Translations under genes and position numbers: made by a program
Shown here: positions 9,341 to 20,141 of the stretch, one piece after another
How the letters are laid out: each line of letters starts with the position of its first letter
Position numbering within the stretch: position 1 is the stretch's first letter
Notes under the pieces: generated by a model
Database searches by the model: none
Seen by the model: only the letters and a program-made list of their open reading frames with translations
Told to the model about the DNA's origin: nothing
NCBI GenBank assembly: GCA_963733915.1
Contig: CAVTEP010000008.1
Span: forward strand, 124,001 to 188,000
Source of the DNA: Sulfomarinibacter sp963733915
Lineage (GTDB): Bacteria; Acidobacteriota; Thermoanaerobaculia; Thermoanaerobaculales; Sulfomarinibacteraceae
Reading direction: 5' to 3'
Length of the DNA: 64,000 nucleotides

Positions 9341-9664
9341 TTCGTTCCTCCTTGTTTTGGAATTTCCGTCAATCGAATTTTCAACGATGTGCCTAGGATC
9401 TCTCCAAAAGATTAGCACACGTTTGCGATAATCTGATCAATCGTTGTCAATGCAAATTTTTTTTGTCAACGCGCGAGTCATTCGACTCCCTATCGAAGAT
9501 CTCGATCACCATCGCCGAGCGACCACGATGAACGAATAATTTTTTGCCTGGCGCGCGCGGGAAATGGGAAGCGGAGGTGAGTTGTTGCTGTTGCAGTGTG
9601 ACGAAAGAATTCTCGATTGCTGTCGATAGGCCGAGCGAGCGAAATCCGGCGCGGAACGGGCAGG
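9341..9664. other. 324-bp gene-free stretch upstream of the histone-like gene
   Basis: The part next to 9340 is AT-rich for this genome (AATTTTCAACGATG, then AAATTTTTTTTG) and probably holds the histone-like gene promoter on the minus strand. The part from 9490 on has no gene; it leads without a start codon into the dehydrogenase remnant at 9665. Confidence 0.4.
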
Positions 9665-9969
9665 GTGATCGTCAATATCACCAGCGGCCTCGGCAGCATC
9701 GCCAACAACGAAAGCGGAAGATTCTTCGGCTACCGCGAAAGCAAAGCGGCGCTCAATAATTTACGCGCTCGCTGGCGGCCGATCTGAAGGATGACGGATT
9801 CACGGTGATTGTCATGAGTCCGGGCTGGGTGAAGACCGACATGGGTGGCCCCAACGCAAGCCTCGAGCCATCGCAGTCGATAGCCGGAATGCGGGCGGTC
9901 ATCGATCGTCTGACGCCGGCGGACAGCGGTACATTCTGGAACTACGACGGTACGCACCTGCCGTGGTGA
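9665..9969 (+). pseudogene. Remnant of a CsgA-like short-chain dehydrogenase (C-terminal third, frameshifted)
   Basis: The translation from 9665 gives VIVNITSGLGSIANN, then the catalytic YRESKAAL (Y-x-x-x-K), then, after one missing base near 9763 (AATAATTTACGC), SLAADLKDDGFTVIVMSPGW, VKTDMGG and a normal end at TGA 9967-9969. This is the C-terminal ~100 residues of an SDR of the C-factor/CsgA type. The Rossmann N-terminal half with the glycine-rich NAD site is absent upstream, so it is a remnant whatever the status of the frameshift. Confidence 0.75.
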
Positions 9970-9978
9970 CAACCTGTC

Positions 9979-10011
9979 GATTTCGGATTTCGGATTTCGG
10001 ATTTCGGATTT
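9979..10011. repeat. Tandem heptamer repeat (GGATTTC)
   Basis: Four to five copies of a 7-bp unit, GATTTCG, run from just after the dehydrogenase remnant and end in GGATTTT. A simple tandem repeat in intergenic DNA. Confidence 0.85.
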
Positions 10012-10082
10012 TCCACCCACCCCTCCACGCAGCCCTCGGTACCATCCGATGAAACGTTTCTCCTACCCTCCCTGGGAAGCAG

Positions 10083-10152
10083 AGGGAAAAGGAGAAAAGG
10101 AGAAAAGGAGAAAAGGGGAAAAGGGGAAAAGGGGAAAAGGGGAAAAGGGGAC
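10083..10152. repeat. Polypurine microsatellite (GAGAAAAG / GGGAAAAG)
   Basis: About eight to nine copies of an 8-bp purine unit; the first copies read GGAGAAAA and the later ones GGGGAAAA. All bases on the plus strand are A or G for about 70 bp. Such mirror-like polypurine tracts can form triplex DNA and vary in length. Confidence 0.9.
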
Positions 10153-10207
10153 CGCCCACCCTCCCTCTCCTCGGGTGGCCGCCCCGGTCGCTGGCGCGGT
10201 CGATGTT

Positions 10208-10250
10208 CTCTGACCCTGCCTCTGCGATCTGTCGCTGTCCCTGTCGCTGC
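10208..10250. repeat. 43-bp interspersed repeat, copy 1
   Basis: It begins CTCTGACCCTGCCTCTG and ends TCTGTCGCTGTCCCTGTC-GCTGC. A second copy at 39036-39078 differs only in three central bases (CGA against TTG). Both copies lie in repeat-rich intergenic DNA. Confidence 0.85.
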
Positions 10251-10401
10251 ACCGGTCGACCGGAGCTTCCAGTCCTCGATCTCACGCAATTCCGGACGAG
10301 TCCAACAATCGGTGGTCCGCGGAAGCCGTTTCTCGAAATCCCTGCTAACCTTCGCGTGCCCCGTTTCGTTTGACAGACGGGGACTCCCGGGGGGATTCGA
10401 G

Positions 10402-12636
10402 ATGATGGATCGCGGTGTTCTTTTGAACGGAGTGCTTCTCGCGGTGACCGCGCTGGCCGGCCCGGTATGGGCGCAGATCGAGCTGCCGGATCCGGTCTAC
10501 CAGGTGAGCATGAACGCCGGCTACGACGCCGACACCCATCAGGTGCGTGGTGTCGAACGAATCCGCTGGCGGAACACAAGCTCGGCGCCGGTGGAGGAGC
10601 TCCAGTTCCACCTCTACCTCAACGCCTTCGCCAACGATCGCAGCACCTTTATGACCGAGTCGGGAGGACAGCTGCGCGGGCTCAGGATGAAGAATCGTCG
10701 TTGGGCTTGGATCGAGGTCGAGTCGATGCGGCTCGCTTACGGCGCCGACCTGGTGGCCGACGGCGTGCTCGCCGAGGATGAAGGCGCCGATCCGTTTCGG
10801 CGGCAGCCGACGACCGGGGTGCCGGGTGAACCGGACCCGGTGCGTCTCGACGGGTATCCCGACCTCAAAACCGTGGAGGAGTTCATCAGGCCTGACGACG
10901 GCAACCCCGAGGACCGGACGGTGGCGCGTTACCCGCTTCCCAAGCCGCTCGGCCCCGGCGAGTGGGTCGAGCTGGAGATCGAGTTTGCGGCGCAGATGCC
11001 CGAGATCTTCGCCCGCACCGGCGCGCACGGCGGCTTCGTCCTCGGCGGTCAGTGGTTTCCGAAGATCGGCGTTTTCGAAGACGCCGGTGATCGGGGTCGC
11101 TCCGATCCCGGTTGGAACACCCACCAGTTCCACGCCAACAGCGAGTTCTACGCCGACTTTGGCGACTGGGACGTTCGGCTCGAGCTGCCCGCCGAGTACG
11201 CGGGGCGGATCGGAGCCACCGGACGGTTGGTGAGCGAGTCCGTCGACGGCGACACGGTCACCGCGCATTTTGTGCAGCCGGGCGTCCACGACTTCGCGTG
11301 GACCGGCGATCCTCGCTTTATCGTGGTCGAGGACCGATTCGACCCCGACCGCGACGTGCCGGCTGCGCAGGCGGAGGCGATCGCGGCGACGCTCGGGGTG
11401 CCGGTCGACGAGTTGCGTCTGCAGCCGGTGGAGATCCGGCTCCTCCTGCAGCCTGCGCACCGCGCGCAGGCGGATCGTTACATGAAAGCCGCCAAGGCTG
11501 CCATCAGGGGCTATGGATTGCGGCTCGGCGCGTACCCCTATGAGACGCTGACCATGGTCGATCCGCCGCGGGGCGGTTTCGGCTCGGGAGGGATGGAGTA
11601 TCCGACCTTCATCACCCTCGGCACCCACCCACTGATGGAGGTTCCAGGATTCCGCAAGGTTCGGATTGCGGAGAGCGTGACCGTCCACGAGTTCGGTCAC
11701 AACTTCTTCCAGGGCATGATCGCGTCCAACGAGTTCGAGGAGGCGTGGATCGACGAGGGGATGAACTCGTTTTACGAGATGAAGGTGATGGAGGAGGATT
11801 ACGGCACCATGATCGAGCTCTTCGGTCTCCGCGCCGAACCGGCCGATCTCGATCGTCTCCAGCTCGGCGCCGGACGCTACAGCGATGCCGTGGTGCAGCC
11901 GTCGTGGAGCTACCGGTCGAACGGCAGCTACGGCCTCAACAGCTACGCCCGGCCGGCGGTGACCCTGGAGCACCTGGAGAACCTGCTCGGCGCCGAGACC
12001 TTCAACCGCGCCATGCGGCGCTTCTTCCAGACCTGGCGCTTCCGCCACCCTTCAACGGAAGATTTTGAACGGATCATCCGCGAGGAAGCGGGGATGGACA
12101 TCGACTGGTTCCTCGAGCAGGCGTTTCACAGCGACCGCGCGCTCGACTATCGAGTGCGCACCGCGACCTCGAGGCGGTACAAGGATCCGCAAGGGTGGTT
12201 CTGGCGGGAGGACGGCGAGAAGGAGCTCCTCGGAGAAATCGACCGCCATGATGGTGACGATCGGGTGCCGAGCGCGGATGACGAAATCGAAGCCGGAGAC
12301 GAACAGGATGATGAGAGCGAGACCTACCGGACCGAGGTCGTGGTCGAGCGTGCCGGCGAGTTCGTCCATCCCGTAACCATCGAGCTGGTGTTCGCGGACG
12401 GCGAGCGGTTGCGGCATCAGTGGGATGGTCGTGATCGTTGGGTGCGCTATGTCGAGATCCGCCAGGCGAAGCTCGAGTCGGTCGAGGTCGACCCAGACAA
12501 CCTGTTGGTCCTCGACGTCGACCCGCTCAATAACTCGTGCCGCCTCGAGCCGAACCGGACGCCGGTCATGAAGATGCTCGTGCACCTCGAGTTCTGGCTC
12601 CAGAACCTGTTTGCGCTGACGTCGATCGTGGGGTGA
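10402..12636 (+). CDS. Exported M1-family aminopeptidase
   Basis: 744 residues from ATG 10402 (GGGGG upstream; the open frame continues further 5' without a better start). A signal peptide ends near VWAQIE. The catalytic zinc site is H429-E-F-G-H433 with E452, exactly the HExxH-x18-E spacing of family M1. The upstream GGMEYP around residue 395 matches the GxMEN exopeptidase motif. The N-terminal ~350 residues form the beta-saddle domain; a C-terminal ~150-residue tail with an acidic stretch (DDEIEAGDEQDDESE) is unlike the classic helical domain. It likely trims peptides in the periplasm. The next gene starts 5 bp after the stop, so the two are probably cotranscribed. Confidence 0.9.
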   Translation: MMDRGVLLNGVLLAVTALAGPVWAQIELPDPVYQVSMNAGYDADTHQVRGVERIRWRNTSSAPVEELQFHLYLNAFANDRSTFMTESGGQLRGLRMKNRRWAWIEVESMRLAYGADLVADGVLAEDEGADPFRRQPTTGVPGEPDPVRLDGYPDLKTVEEFIRPDDGNPEDRTVARYPLPKPLGPGEWVELEIEFAAQMPEIFARTGAHGGFVLGGQWFPKIGVFEDAGDRGRSDPGWNTHQFHANSEFYADFGDWDVRLELPAEYAGRIGATGRLVSESVDGDTVTAHFVQPGVHDFAWTGDPRFIVVEDRFDPDRDVPAAQAEAIAATLGVPVDELRLQPVEIRLLLQPAHRAQADRYMKAAKAAIRGYGLRLGAYPYETLTMVDPPRGGFGSGGMEYPTFITLGTHPLMEVPGFRKVRIAESVTVHEFGHNFFQGMIASNEFEEAWIDEGMNSFYEMKVMEEDYGTMIELFGLRAEPADLDRLQLGAGRYSDAVVQPSWSYRSNGSYGLNSYARPAVTLEHLENLLGAETFNRAMRRFFQTWRFRHPSTEDFERIIREEAGMDIDWFLEQAFHSDRALDYRVRTATSRRYKDPQGWFWREDGEKELLGEIDRHDGDDRVPSADDEIEAGDEQDDESETYRTEVVVERAGEFVHPVTIELVFADGERLRHQWDGRDRWVRYVEIRQAKLESVEVDPDNLLVLDVDPLNNSCRLEPNRTPVMKMLVHLEFWLQNLFALTSIVG

Positions 12637-12640
12637 TGCC

Positions 12641-13590
12641 ATGACGTTTCTGAGCTATATCCGAGAGGGATTTCAAATCGCCGCCCGCCACAAGCGCGTG
12701 GTGATCGTCCTGTGGCTGGTGCCCATGATCCCCGCCGTGGTGTTGGCGGTGATGGCGTCCGCCAACCTGATGCCGAACCTCGGTCCGTCGATCTTCGCCG
12801 ACCGGGTTCTCGACGGCGACTGGTTCGTCGTCTGGTCCGAGTTCCGCTCGTCGCCCGGCTACGCGCTCGCGCCGATCCTCACTACAGGGGTCGTGGTCAT
12901 GGCTTTCTTGAGCCTGCTGGCCAACATCGTGGTTGCGGCCGGCGTGGTGGAAGTGGTGCTGGAGCGCGAGGAGAGCCGGCCGTTCATGATCGGTGTGCGG
13001 CGCAATTTCCTATCCTTCGCGCGAACCACCATCCTCCTCGCGCTGGGAACATTCATTTCCGGTCTGGCGGCCTGGGCCGTCGTCCGCGGTTCATTCAAGC
13101 TGGCCGCGGCGAAGGCAGACGGCCGACTCGATCTTGCCGGCGTTGCTGGTCGGCGCCGTCGTCTTCCTCGTGTTGTGGGCGCCCCAGTATCTGGCCGCCG
13201 ATTTTTCGCGGATCGCCGCCGCCCGCCACGGCGATCGCTCGATGACCCGCGGATATTTCCGCGCGCTCGCGGCGGTGTTGCGACGCCCCGGGACCTTCGC
13301 CCCGCTCTTTGCGACCTTTCTGCTGCTGCCGTTGGTCTTGAACCTCTGCTACTTCATGTCTGCGGGCGCCGTGGACGCCGTCGACTGCAGTTGCCCTGGT
13401 GATGCTCATCCTGGCGCAGCAGATCGTGATGGTCGTCCGGGCGATGTTCGAGCTCGGATTCTGGGGCGCCGAGGTGGCCGCGTTCCGCGGTCTCGACGAG
13501 CCGCGGTGGTGTCGTGCAAAGGTGCTTCGCGAAAAGACGACGGGCCCGCCGACGGTCAGCGACGCGCTGCCGGAGTCCGCTGCTTCGTAG
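12641..13590 (+). pseudogene. Six-helix integral membrane protein of unknown function, two frameshifts
   Basis: Starts at ATG 12641, five bases after the M1 peptidase stop. The joined frames give about 315 residues with roughly six hydrophobic helices (VVIVLWLVPMIPAVVLAVMA, then ILLALGTFISGLAAWAVV, then ALLVGAVVFLVLWAPQYLAA). The frame moves +1 near 13120 and again near 13370, and membrane-helix sequence continues across both points, so each is best explained by one extra base. No family motif is visible. Position suggests it works with, or is simply expressed with, the aminopeptidase. I mark it as broken, but sequencing error is possible. Confidence 0.65.
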
Positions 13591-13749
13591 CGACCTCGGG
13601 GGCGTCGCAATCCTTTGGGACGATCGAGGTGGAATTGTGGTGCGGCCGTCTCGACCGCACACTCTGAACCCACCCTTCGACACTGTGGATTGAGACGCCT
13701 GCTCCAAGATGGAGGGAATTGATTTTCGATATTTGCGCCCTGCTCAGGA
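13591..13749. other. Gap between membrane protein and VWFA remnant
   Basis: No gene. A small hairpin GTGCGG / CCGCAC lies at 13640-13660. There is no promoter, signal peptide or start for the VWFA remnant that follows, which supports its truncated state. Confidence 0.4.
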
Positions 13750-14918
13750 TGACTTCGAGGTCTTCGAGGACGGCCGGCCGTAGTAGAGACCTCATGAACA
13801 ATTCGGGCTAACACATGACTCTGTGGCCGACCGCGGCAATGACGGGTCGAGCGGGGGCGTAGCTCGGCCGCGGGGTCCGGAGGCGACCAACCAGGATCTC
13901 TATCTGGCCCTTTACTTTGACGATTCGAACGTCAACCCGCAGCGTCGGGCGATCGCACTCTCCCACCTCGCCGACTTTTTCAACCGGCCGTTGCCGGCAA
14001 ACGTCAAGACGGCGCTCGTCCGCTTCGACGGCACATTGCACGTGGAGTCGGACTTTTCGAATCAGCCTGGACGGCTTCTCGCGGCCCTCGCCAGCATTCG
14101 CAGCCAGACTCCGATCGACTACTCTCGCGATGCGCAGTCTTTGATTCGCGAAATGGAGAGCGCCGCGACCGGTCTCAGGAGAAGCCAGGCGATCAGCAGT
14201 CAAGTCAATCCTTCGAGAAACAGCGGCCAGGCCGAAATACAGGCGGAGATGTCGTCCAACTTCGCTCCCCAGATCAACGCCTATGCCCGACAGAGCCAGC
14301 TGCGAAACCGGGCCTCACTGACGGCGCTCGAGAAGTTTCGTTCAGTCTTTGAGGGGCATCTCCGGCCGCAAGGCCGTGCTCTGGGTCGGCAGCTTCGAGA
14401 TGAGGCCGGGCGAGAGCCTGTTTCGCGAGTGGCAACAGCTGTTCCCTGGTGGGATGGGCCGACAGGGCAATAATCCGTTGATGGCGGCCATGCGCTACGA
14501 CATGACTCCCGAAGTGCGCGATCTGATCGACAATGCCAACAGCCACCGGGTCAGCTTCTACACCCTCGGACCGGTGGCCACCAGACGGGGCGCCGGCGTT
14601 TCGTCCGAGATGCGCACCGCCGGGACCTCGAGTCGCGCGGGAAACTCCGGGCGCCGGGATGCCTGGGGCGAGGAGGAAGCGCAGCAGATGATGTCCGACC
14701 TGACCGGTGGGCGGATGCTGGCAGACAGCGCCGATCTCGACCAACAACTCGAGCAGGTTTCCGCCGAGCTCGGTAATTACTACTCGTTGGCCTACCCTCC
14801 GCCGTCGCCGGGTACCGGCGAAAACCGCAAGATAACGGTCAAGGCGAACAGTCTCCCGGACGTTGCGCGATTTTTCCCTGGTTGGGGCGTTCAAGGAATA
14901 GAAGGGGTGCGTGGCTGA
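13750..14918 (+). pseudogene. Truncated, degenerate copy of a VWFA-related gene
   Basis: Homology to the gene at 15102-16930 begins abruptly at DDFEVFEDGRP (13748-13780), where two TAG codons follow in frame. From about 13850 the match resumes (NQDLYLALYFDDSNVN, VRFDGTLHVESDFSNQP) up to a +1 shift near 14343, then continues (GRKAVLWVGSFEMRPGESLF, MSDLTGGRMLADSADL, YYSLAYPPP, KITVK) and leaves homology at about 14845, ending with an unrelated ~25-residue tail at a stop, 14918. It lacks the signal peptide, the N-terminal beta domain and the ~150-residue C-terminal domain of its neighbour. The copy is closely related to the neighbour, so it probably arose by partial tandem duplication and decay. 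Confidence 0.8.
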
Positions 14919-15101
14919 ACCCGGCGTCGATGGAGCGCACCGGCGAGGGTTGATACGGCGCGCGGAGAACCTCCTGAGGTGAGACGGCGTATAGGAGAGC
15001 AGAGCGTGGGAAACCGCCGGAGATAGCCCACTATGGGGGCGGTCGATAGCGCTCGAGTTCGTGTGCTACCCTCGGCGGGTACGGAGGACAGGCGGTCACA
15101 A

Positions 15102-16930
15102 ATGAGAAGAAAAATCGGGCTCAATCGGCTGTTGGCGATCGCGCGATGGTCGCTGGTTGCGGTCGCCCTTTCCTCGGTGGGATTCGTCACCAATCCTATC
15201 GGCGCAGAGGAACCGGACACCGGCGCGGTTGCGACGTTTTTCGAACCGATCAACGTGCCGTTGGTGAGCGTCGATATCGTGGTGACGGACCGTCAGGGAC
15301 GACCGATCGAGGGCTTGACCCAGGGCGATTTCGAGGTCTTCGAGGACGGCCGACCGATGGACATCACGCATTTCTACGCCGCAGGAGAAGGAGGAGTATC
15401 TCAGGCCCAGACCGGCGTTCCCACGCGCGGACCGGAGGCTCTCAGTCAGGACCTGTATCTGGCGCTGTACTTCGACGACACAAACGTCAACCTGCAACGT
15501 CGCGCGATGGCCCTCTCCCGCCTCGTCGAGTTCCTCGATCAACCACTCCCCGAAAACATGAAGACGATCCTGGTTCGCTTCGACGGATCGCTCCATGTGG
15601 AATCGGACTTTTCGGATCAGCCCGCAGAGCTGCTCGCGGCCATCGATAGGATCAGGGGCCAGACGCCACGAGACTTCTCGCGCGACGCGCTACGCCATGA
15701 TCCGGGAAATGCAGGCCGCTTTGACTGGCTTTCACAACAACCAGACCGCCGGAGTGGATTCTTTTCAAGGCGCCGCTGGTGGCCGGCGCGAACCGTTCCC
15801 AACCGCGCATCGACAGCCACCAGCAGGTGTTTGCCGAGACCATGTCGAACTTCGCCCCGCAGATCAAGGCCTACGCCCGGCAGAGCGAGCTGCGCAATCG
15901 AGCCAGTCTGGAGGCCTTCGAGGAGTTTGTCCGCTCGCTGCGCGGCGTCCCCGGCCGCAAGGCGGTGCTGTGGGTCGGCAGCCTCGAGGTGAGGCCGGGC
16001 GAGAGCCTGTTCCGAGCGTGGGACCAGCTGTTCCATGACGTCCGAGGGCAGACTGTCAATCCGCTCATGGAGGCCATGCAGTTCGACATGACCCCCGACC
16101 TTCGCGATTTTGTCGACGTCGCCAACAGCCACCGGGTGACCCTCTACACGCTCGGCCCGCTGACAGCCGGGCGCGACCTCAGCCTCACTACCGAACTCCG
16201 CCCCTTTGACACGGGAAACCGGCCGGGACACCTCGGACAGCAGGACGAGTGGGGCGAGGAGGAGGCACAGCTCATCATGTCTGACCTGACGGGTGGTGAG
16301 ATGCTGTCGGACAGCGGTGATCTCAGCCGGCAGCTCGGGCAGATCGCAGTCGATCTCGGCACCTATTACTCCTTGGCATATGTTCCGCCGGCACCCGGGT
16401 CCGATGAGGTCCACAAGATTACGGTCAAGGTGAACCACGACGGAGCAGAGCTCCGCTACCGGCGGAGCTATCGCGATCTCGGAGTACAGGATCGCGCGGC
16501 CGACCGCACGCTGGCGGCGGCGGTCCTCGGGGTAGCCGACAACCCACTCGGGATCACCCTCGAGCCTCGTGAGCAGGAGATCCGGGAGGACGGCAATTAC
16601 CTGGTGCCGGTGAGCATCCGGATTCCGATCGGTGGGCTGATCCTCTTGCCGGACGCGGATCGCCACACCGCCCAGGTTTCGGTCTTTTCGGTGGTCCGTG
16701 ACAGCGAGGGACGGCTGTCCGACGTCTACGGACGTTCGTATCCGATTGAAATCGACAACGTAAACCTGCTGACCGCGGTCGGACAGCAGGCCGAGTTCGT
16801 GTTCGGTTTGGTGCTGCGGGAGGGTCCGCACCGGATCGCGATCGGCGTGCGCGACGACGGATCCTCGACCGAGTCGATCGCGTACATCGAAGTCGTCGTC
16901 GGCGCAGATAACGGGGATCAGAGCGGGTGA
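15102..16930 (+). pseudogene. Secreted VWFA-related protein (acidobacterial family), two frameshifts
   Basis: Starts at ATG 15102 with GGAGG 13 nt upstream. Order: signal peptide (residues 1-35, RWSLVAVALSSVGFVTNPIG), an N-terminal segment typical of the family (VDIVVTDRQGRPIEGLTQGD, then FEVFEDGRP), a VWFA-like domain (LYLALYFDDTNVN, where the MIDAS DxSxS is replaced by DDTN), conserved GRKAVLWVGS and MSDLTGGE segments, and a C-terminal beta domain like that at 1-520. Joined length is about 608 residues. The frame moves +1 near 15690 and near 15770, each consistent with one extra base. It ends at 16930, overlapping the GTG of the next gene by 4 nt, so translation is coupled. Role unknown; a cell-envelope binding or scaffold function is likely. 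Confidence 0.75.
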
Positions 16931-19900
16931 CGCGGGGCCGCCCGCTGGATCTGAGCCGGCTTCTTGCGGCGGTGTTGGGGCTCTGTTCGGTCTCCGTTCC
17001 GTTCACTGCCATCGCGTTGATGCAGCACGAGCCCCAACAGACGCCGGACGTCGCTGTGACAACGGAAGGTGAATCCTCCGTCGAACCGATCCAGGGCTCA
17101 CTGCCGCCCGCAGCGTCGATAGAGGCCGAACCGATGAAAGGCGTCGGCGCCCGCGCCGCCGCCCTGCTGCTGTCGGACCAGAGCGGCGGCGAGGTCGACG
17201 GCGCCATGACGTGGACCACCAGCGGACCGGTCGGCGAGACGGGCCGGGTCCCGATCCAGGTTTTTGTCGAGGTGGCGGGTGGGGACCTCCTGGCGGACAC
17301 CGATGACCCATCGGTTGAGATCGATATTTACGGATACGTGACAAGCGAAAAGGGCGCCCTGTTCGAACACCTGGCGCAGAGTGTTTTTCTCGGCGACCGC
17401 TGTTCAGATACAGCGGATTCGGGAGGGCGGCCTCAGGTTCATCGCTGAGCTCGATGTTCCGCCCGGCCTTCACTCCTTTCGTATCCTGGTCGCCAACCGG
17501 AAGTCCTTTCGCTTTTTCCTCGGTGGGTGCGCGCTCGGCATCCCCGATGCCAAACCTGAGACTCCGTTCCTGCTGCCCTTGCTCGTTGGCGACACCTCCG
17601 ACACGTGGACGGTGGCTGTCGAGGGCGGTGTGCGGGAAGCGACGGTTCTCGATGGTCTGCCGGGCATGACGTCGTGGCCTTCCGCCATCCCGATCTGGCG
17701 GTCGGGCGAACCGCTGGTGATCGTGGTGGGTGGAGCCGAGGAGACAGCGTTCAACGGATCGCAGCTCGCCTGCTCGATGGCTCGGGCCAAACGCTATCCG
17801 AAATTGAAATCGAGCTCGGTGAGCTCCTGACGGCTGGAAACGGTCTCGCGTTCTACCGCGCTTCGATCGGGCCGTCGAGCGTGCCGGTGGGGGAGTATCG
17901 GGTCGAGGTGTTCATCACCGATGAGAGCGGGAACGACACCGTCTCGCAATCGATGCCGGTATTGGTCGATGACCGCTCCGTGGCGCTGGCCTGGACGGAT
18001 CCGGATTCGCCGAGGGTGAGATCGTCGGGTTCCGGGGAGTTGGGCTTGGCACCACCTGGCGCAGTCGACGCAGCGGGCGGACGGCTCAGATGAGGCATCG
18101 CAGAGCGACGCGGAAGCCGACACCCGCGAGCGGCTGAATACCGACCCCGAGCGATTCGTGGGTGGAAAGCCGCAAACGAGGGGCCGCCGATCGGGCCGAT
18201 CGAGGCGTTGGCGTTGGGCAGCGTCGACGCTCGCGGCGCAGCCCTTCTGATGTCGGGTCAGAGTGGTGGCGAGGTCACAGGTGCAGTCGTCTGGGCCGGG
18301 GGAGCCGGCGGGACCGACAACGGTCTGGTTTCGATCCACATCTTTGTCGAGGTCGACGGTGGCGAGCTTCTGGCCGATTCCACCGATCTCCCGATACCGG
18401 TCGAGGTCTACGGTTACCTGTTGGACAGCTCCGGGATCGTTGATGGCCCACGTTGCCGAGGGGTTTCTGCTCGATGGCCGGCTGCTGGCGCAAAAGATCG
18501 ATCTCACCGGATTCAAGTTTGCAGGTGGTTTTGATGCGTCACCTGACGTCTACTCGTTTCGGATCCTGATCCGCAACCGCCAGACGGGCCGGTTTTTCCT
18601 GGCTCGCCGCGACATGAACCTCCGACCGGGAGAGCCGACCGAACCTCGTCTGATGCCGCCATTGGTTCCCGAACCGGACGAGAGCTGGGTCGTCGGAGCT
18701 TCAGCACGGGCTGCAACCCGACGATCTGAAACGCGAGGTCCCGGGCCTCGACTCGTGGCCGTCGGCGATGCCGGTGTGGCCTGCTGATCAGCCGCTCGAG
18801 TTCGTGCTGGTTTGCACCGAGCTCGGCGAGGGTCAGGCGGTTTCGGCACAGGTGTTCGACCGACTGGGCAACCGGGTCCTGGACCTCGACGTCGAGGTGG
18901 GGCCCTCAATTGCATCAGCGGACGGTCTCAGCTCATACCACGCTTCGGTGGCCGCCACCGATCTGCCGGCCGATCAGTATCGTCTCATGATTCAGTTGGC
19001 AAACTCTGAAACCGGTCAAACAGCCTCGCAATCGCTGCCGGTCGTGATCCACGGGCTGCCGTCCACCTTCGTGTGGACGGACCCGGCCGCACCTCGAGGG
19101 GCGCCACCACCGTCGGCATCGCCCCTGTTGGACATGCCGGGTGCGGACGATCTGCAGGCGGAGGCGATTCGAGCCGCCTACATCGACGCACTGCGTCTGT
19201 GGGCAGCAGGCGACGTGGTGGCCGCACGGCGTACGCTCGCGGAGCTGGAGGGATCGGTGGAGGCCTCCGGGTCCGCGCGTGGTTGGCGGCAGCTGATCAC
19301 GCTCGAAAGGGTGACGGCGATGTCGTTGACCGGGGGTCACCCTGCCAGTGTCATGGGGGTCGCCTTTCTCCATCGCGACATGTTCAGTTGGTATCTTGCG
19401 CGCGGAGAACCGGGGCTCTCGACACACTCCTGGCAGATGGCCGCGACAATGGCCAGGATAGCCCCCGGGATCAAAGACTGGGATCCGCCGGACGGATTCA
19501 GCGAGAGCATGCTGATCGATCTGGCCGGCCTTCTCGTGCGATCCGGGCAACCGCGAACGGCGCGGCAGTTGTTGGAATCAGCCGCCAACCTGGCCCCTGG
19601 GAGCGCACCGGCCCTCCTCGGGATTGGGGCGCTCAACGAGCGCATCGGTCATCCGGAGGAGGCGGTGCCTCCACTGAAAACCTTGGTCGAGACCCACCCC
19701 GATGATCCCGAGGGCCGGCTGCGTCTCGCCGTCAACCTCGGGCGGACCGGTTCGGAAAAGAACGCCGAGGAGCATTTTCGAGCGCTCTTGGCTCCGTCGG
19801 TGACCGTCTGGGTTCGGACCCTTGCGTATCAGGAGCTGGGGCGAATGCTCGTCCAGCAGGGGCGGGCAGGCGAGGCGATCGAGGTGCTGAGCGACGGGGC

Positions 19901-20141
19901 GGCCCAGATCCCGGACAACCAACGCCTCCGGATTCTTCTGGCGCATGCGCTGGACACCGCGCAACGACCGAGGGATGCGACGGTTGTGATCGAGGATCTC
20001 GAAGCGAAGGCCGCCCAACAGACCACTTCGCCGCGGTACCGGTACTCGATGTGGCCGGATCTCGGTGGTGAACGTGTTCATTCCACTCTCGTCGCCTCCG
20101 AGGCCGAGGGTCTGGACGCCTTGCGGGAGGCGCTCCCATGA
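16927..20141 (+). pseudogene. Large exported protein: two copies of a ~400-residue unnamed module plus C-terminal TPRs, six frameshifts
   Basis: GTG 16927 overlaps the upstream stop (GTGA). After a signal-like segment (LLAAVLGLCSVSVPFTAIAL) comes module 1 (RAAALLLSDQSGGEVDGAM, VFVEVAGGDLLADTDDPS, HSFRILVANRKSFRFFLG, GLPGMTSWPSAIPIW, DTVSQSMPVLV). Module 2 repeats the same order (GAALLMSGQSGGEVTGAV, IFVEVDGGELLADSTDLP, YSFRILIRNRQTGRFFLA, GLDSWPSAMPVW, TASQSLPVVI). About 330 residues of TPR-like helices follow. Total is about 1,070 residues. Frame changes lie near 17393 (+1), 17745 (-1), 18040 (+1), 18165 (-1), 18437 (+1) and 18700 (+1); from 18768 to the stop the frame is clean. It overlaps the next VWFA gene by 4 nt (ATGA). 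I recognise no named domain in the modules. Confidence 0.7.

Larger units (their letters stand above)
9970..10401. other. 432-bp repeat-rich stretch without a gene
   Basis: It contains the heptamer repeat at 9979, the purine tract at 10083 and one copy of the 43-bp interspersed repeat at 10208. No start codon with a ribosome binding site appears before the M1 peptidase gene at 10402. Confidence 0.6.

Noticed and set aside
10345..12048. 567-codon open frame antisense to the M1 peptidase
   Set aside because: Shadow of the sense M1 peptidase; low-complexity Arg/Gly/His-rich product and no start signal.
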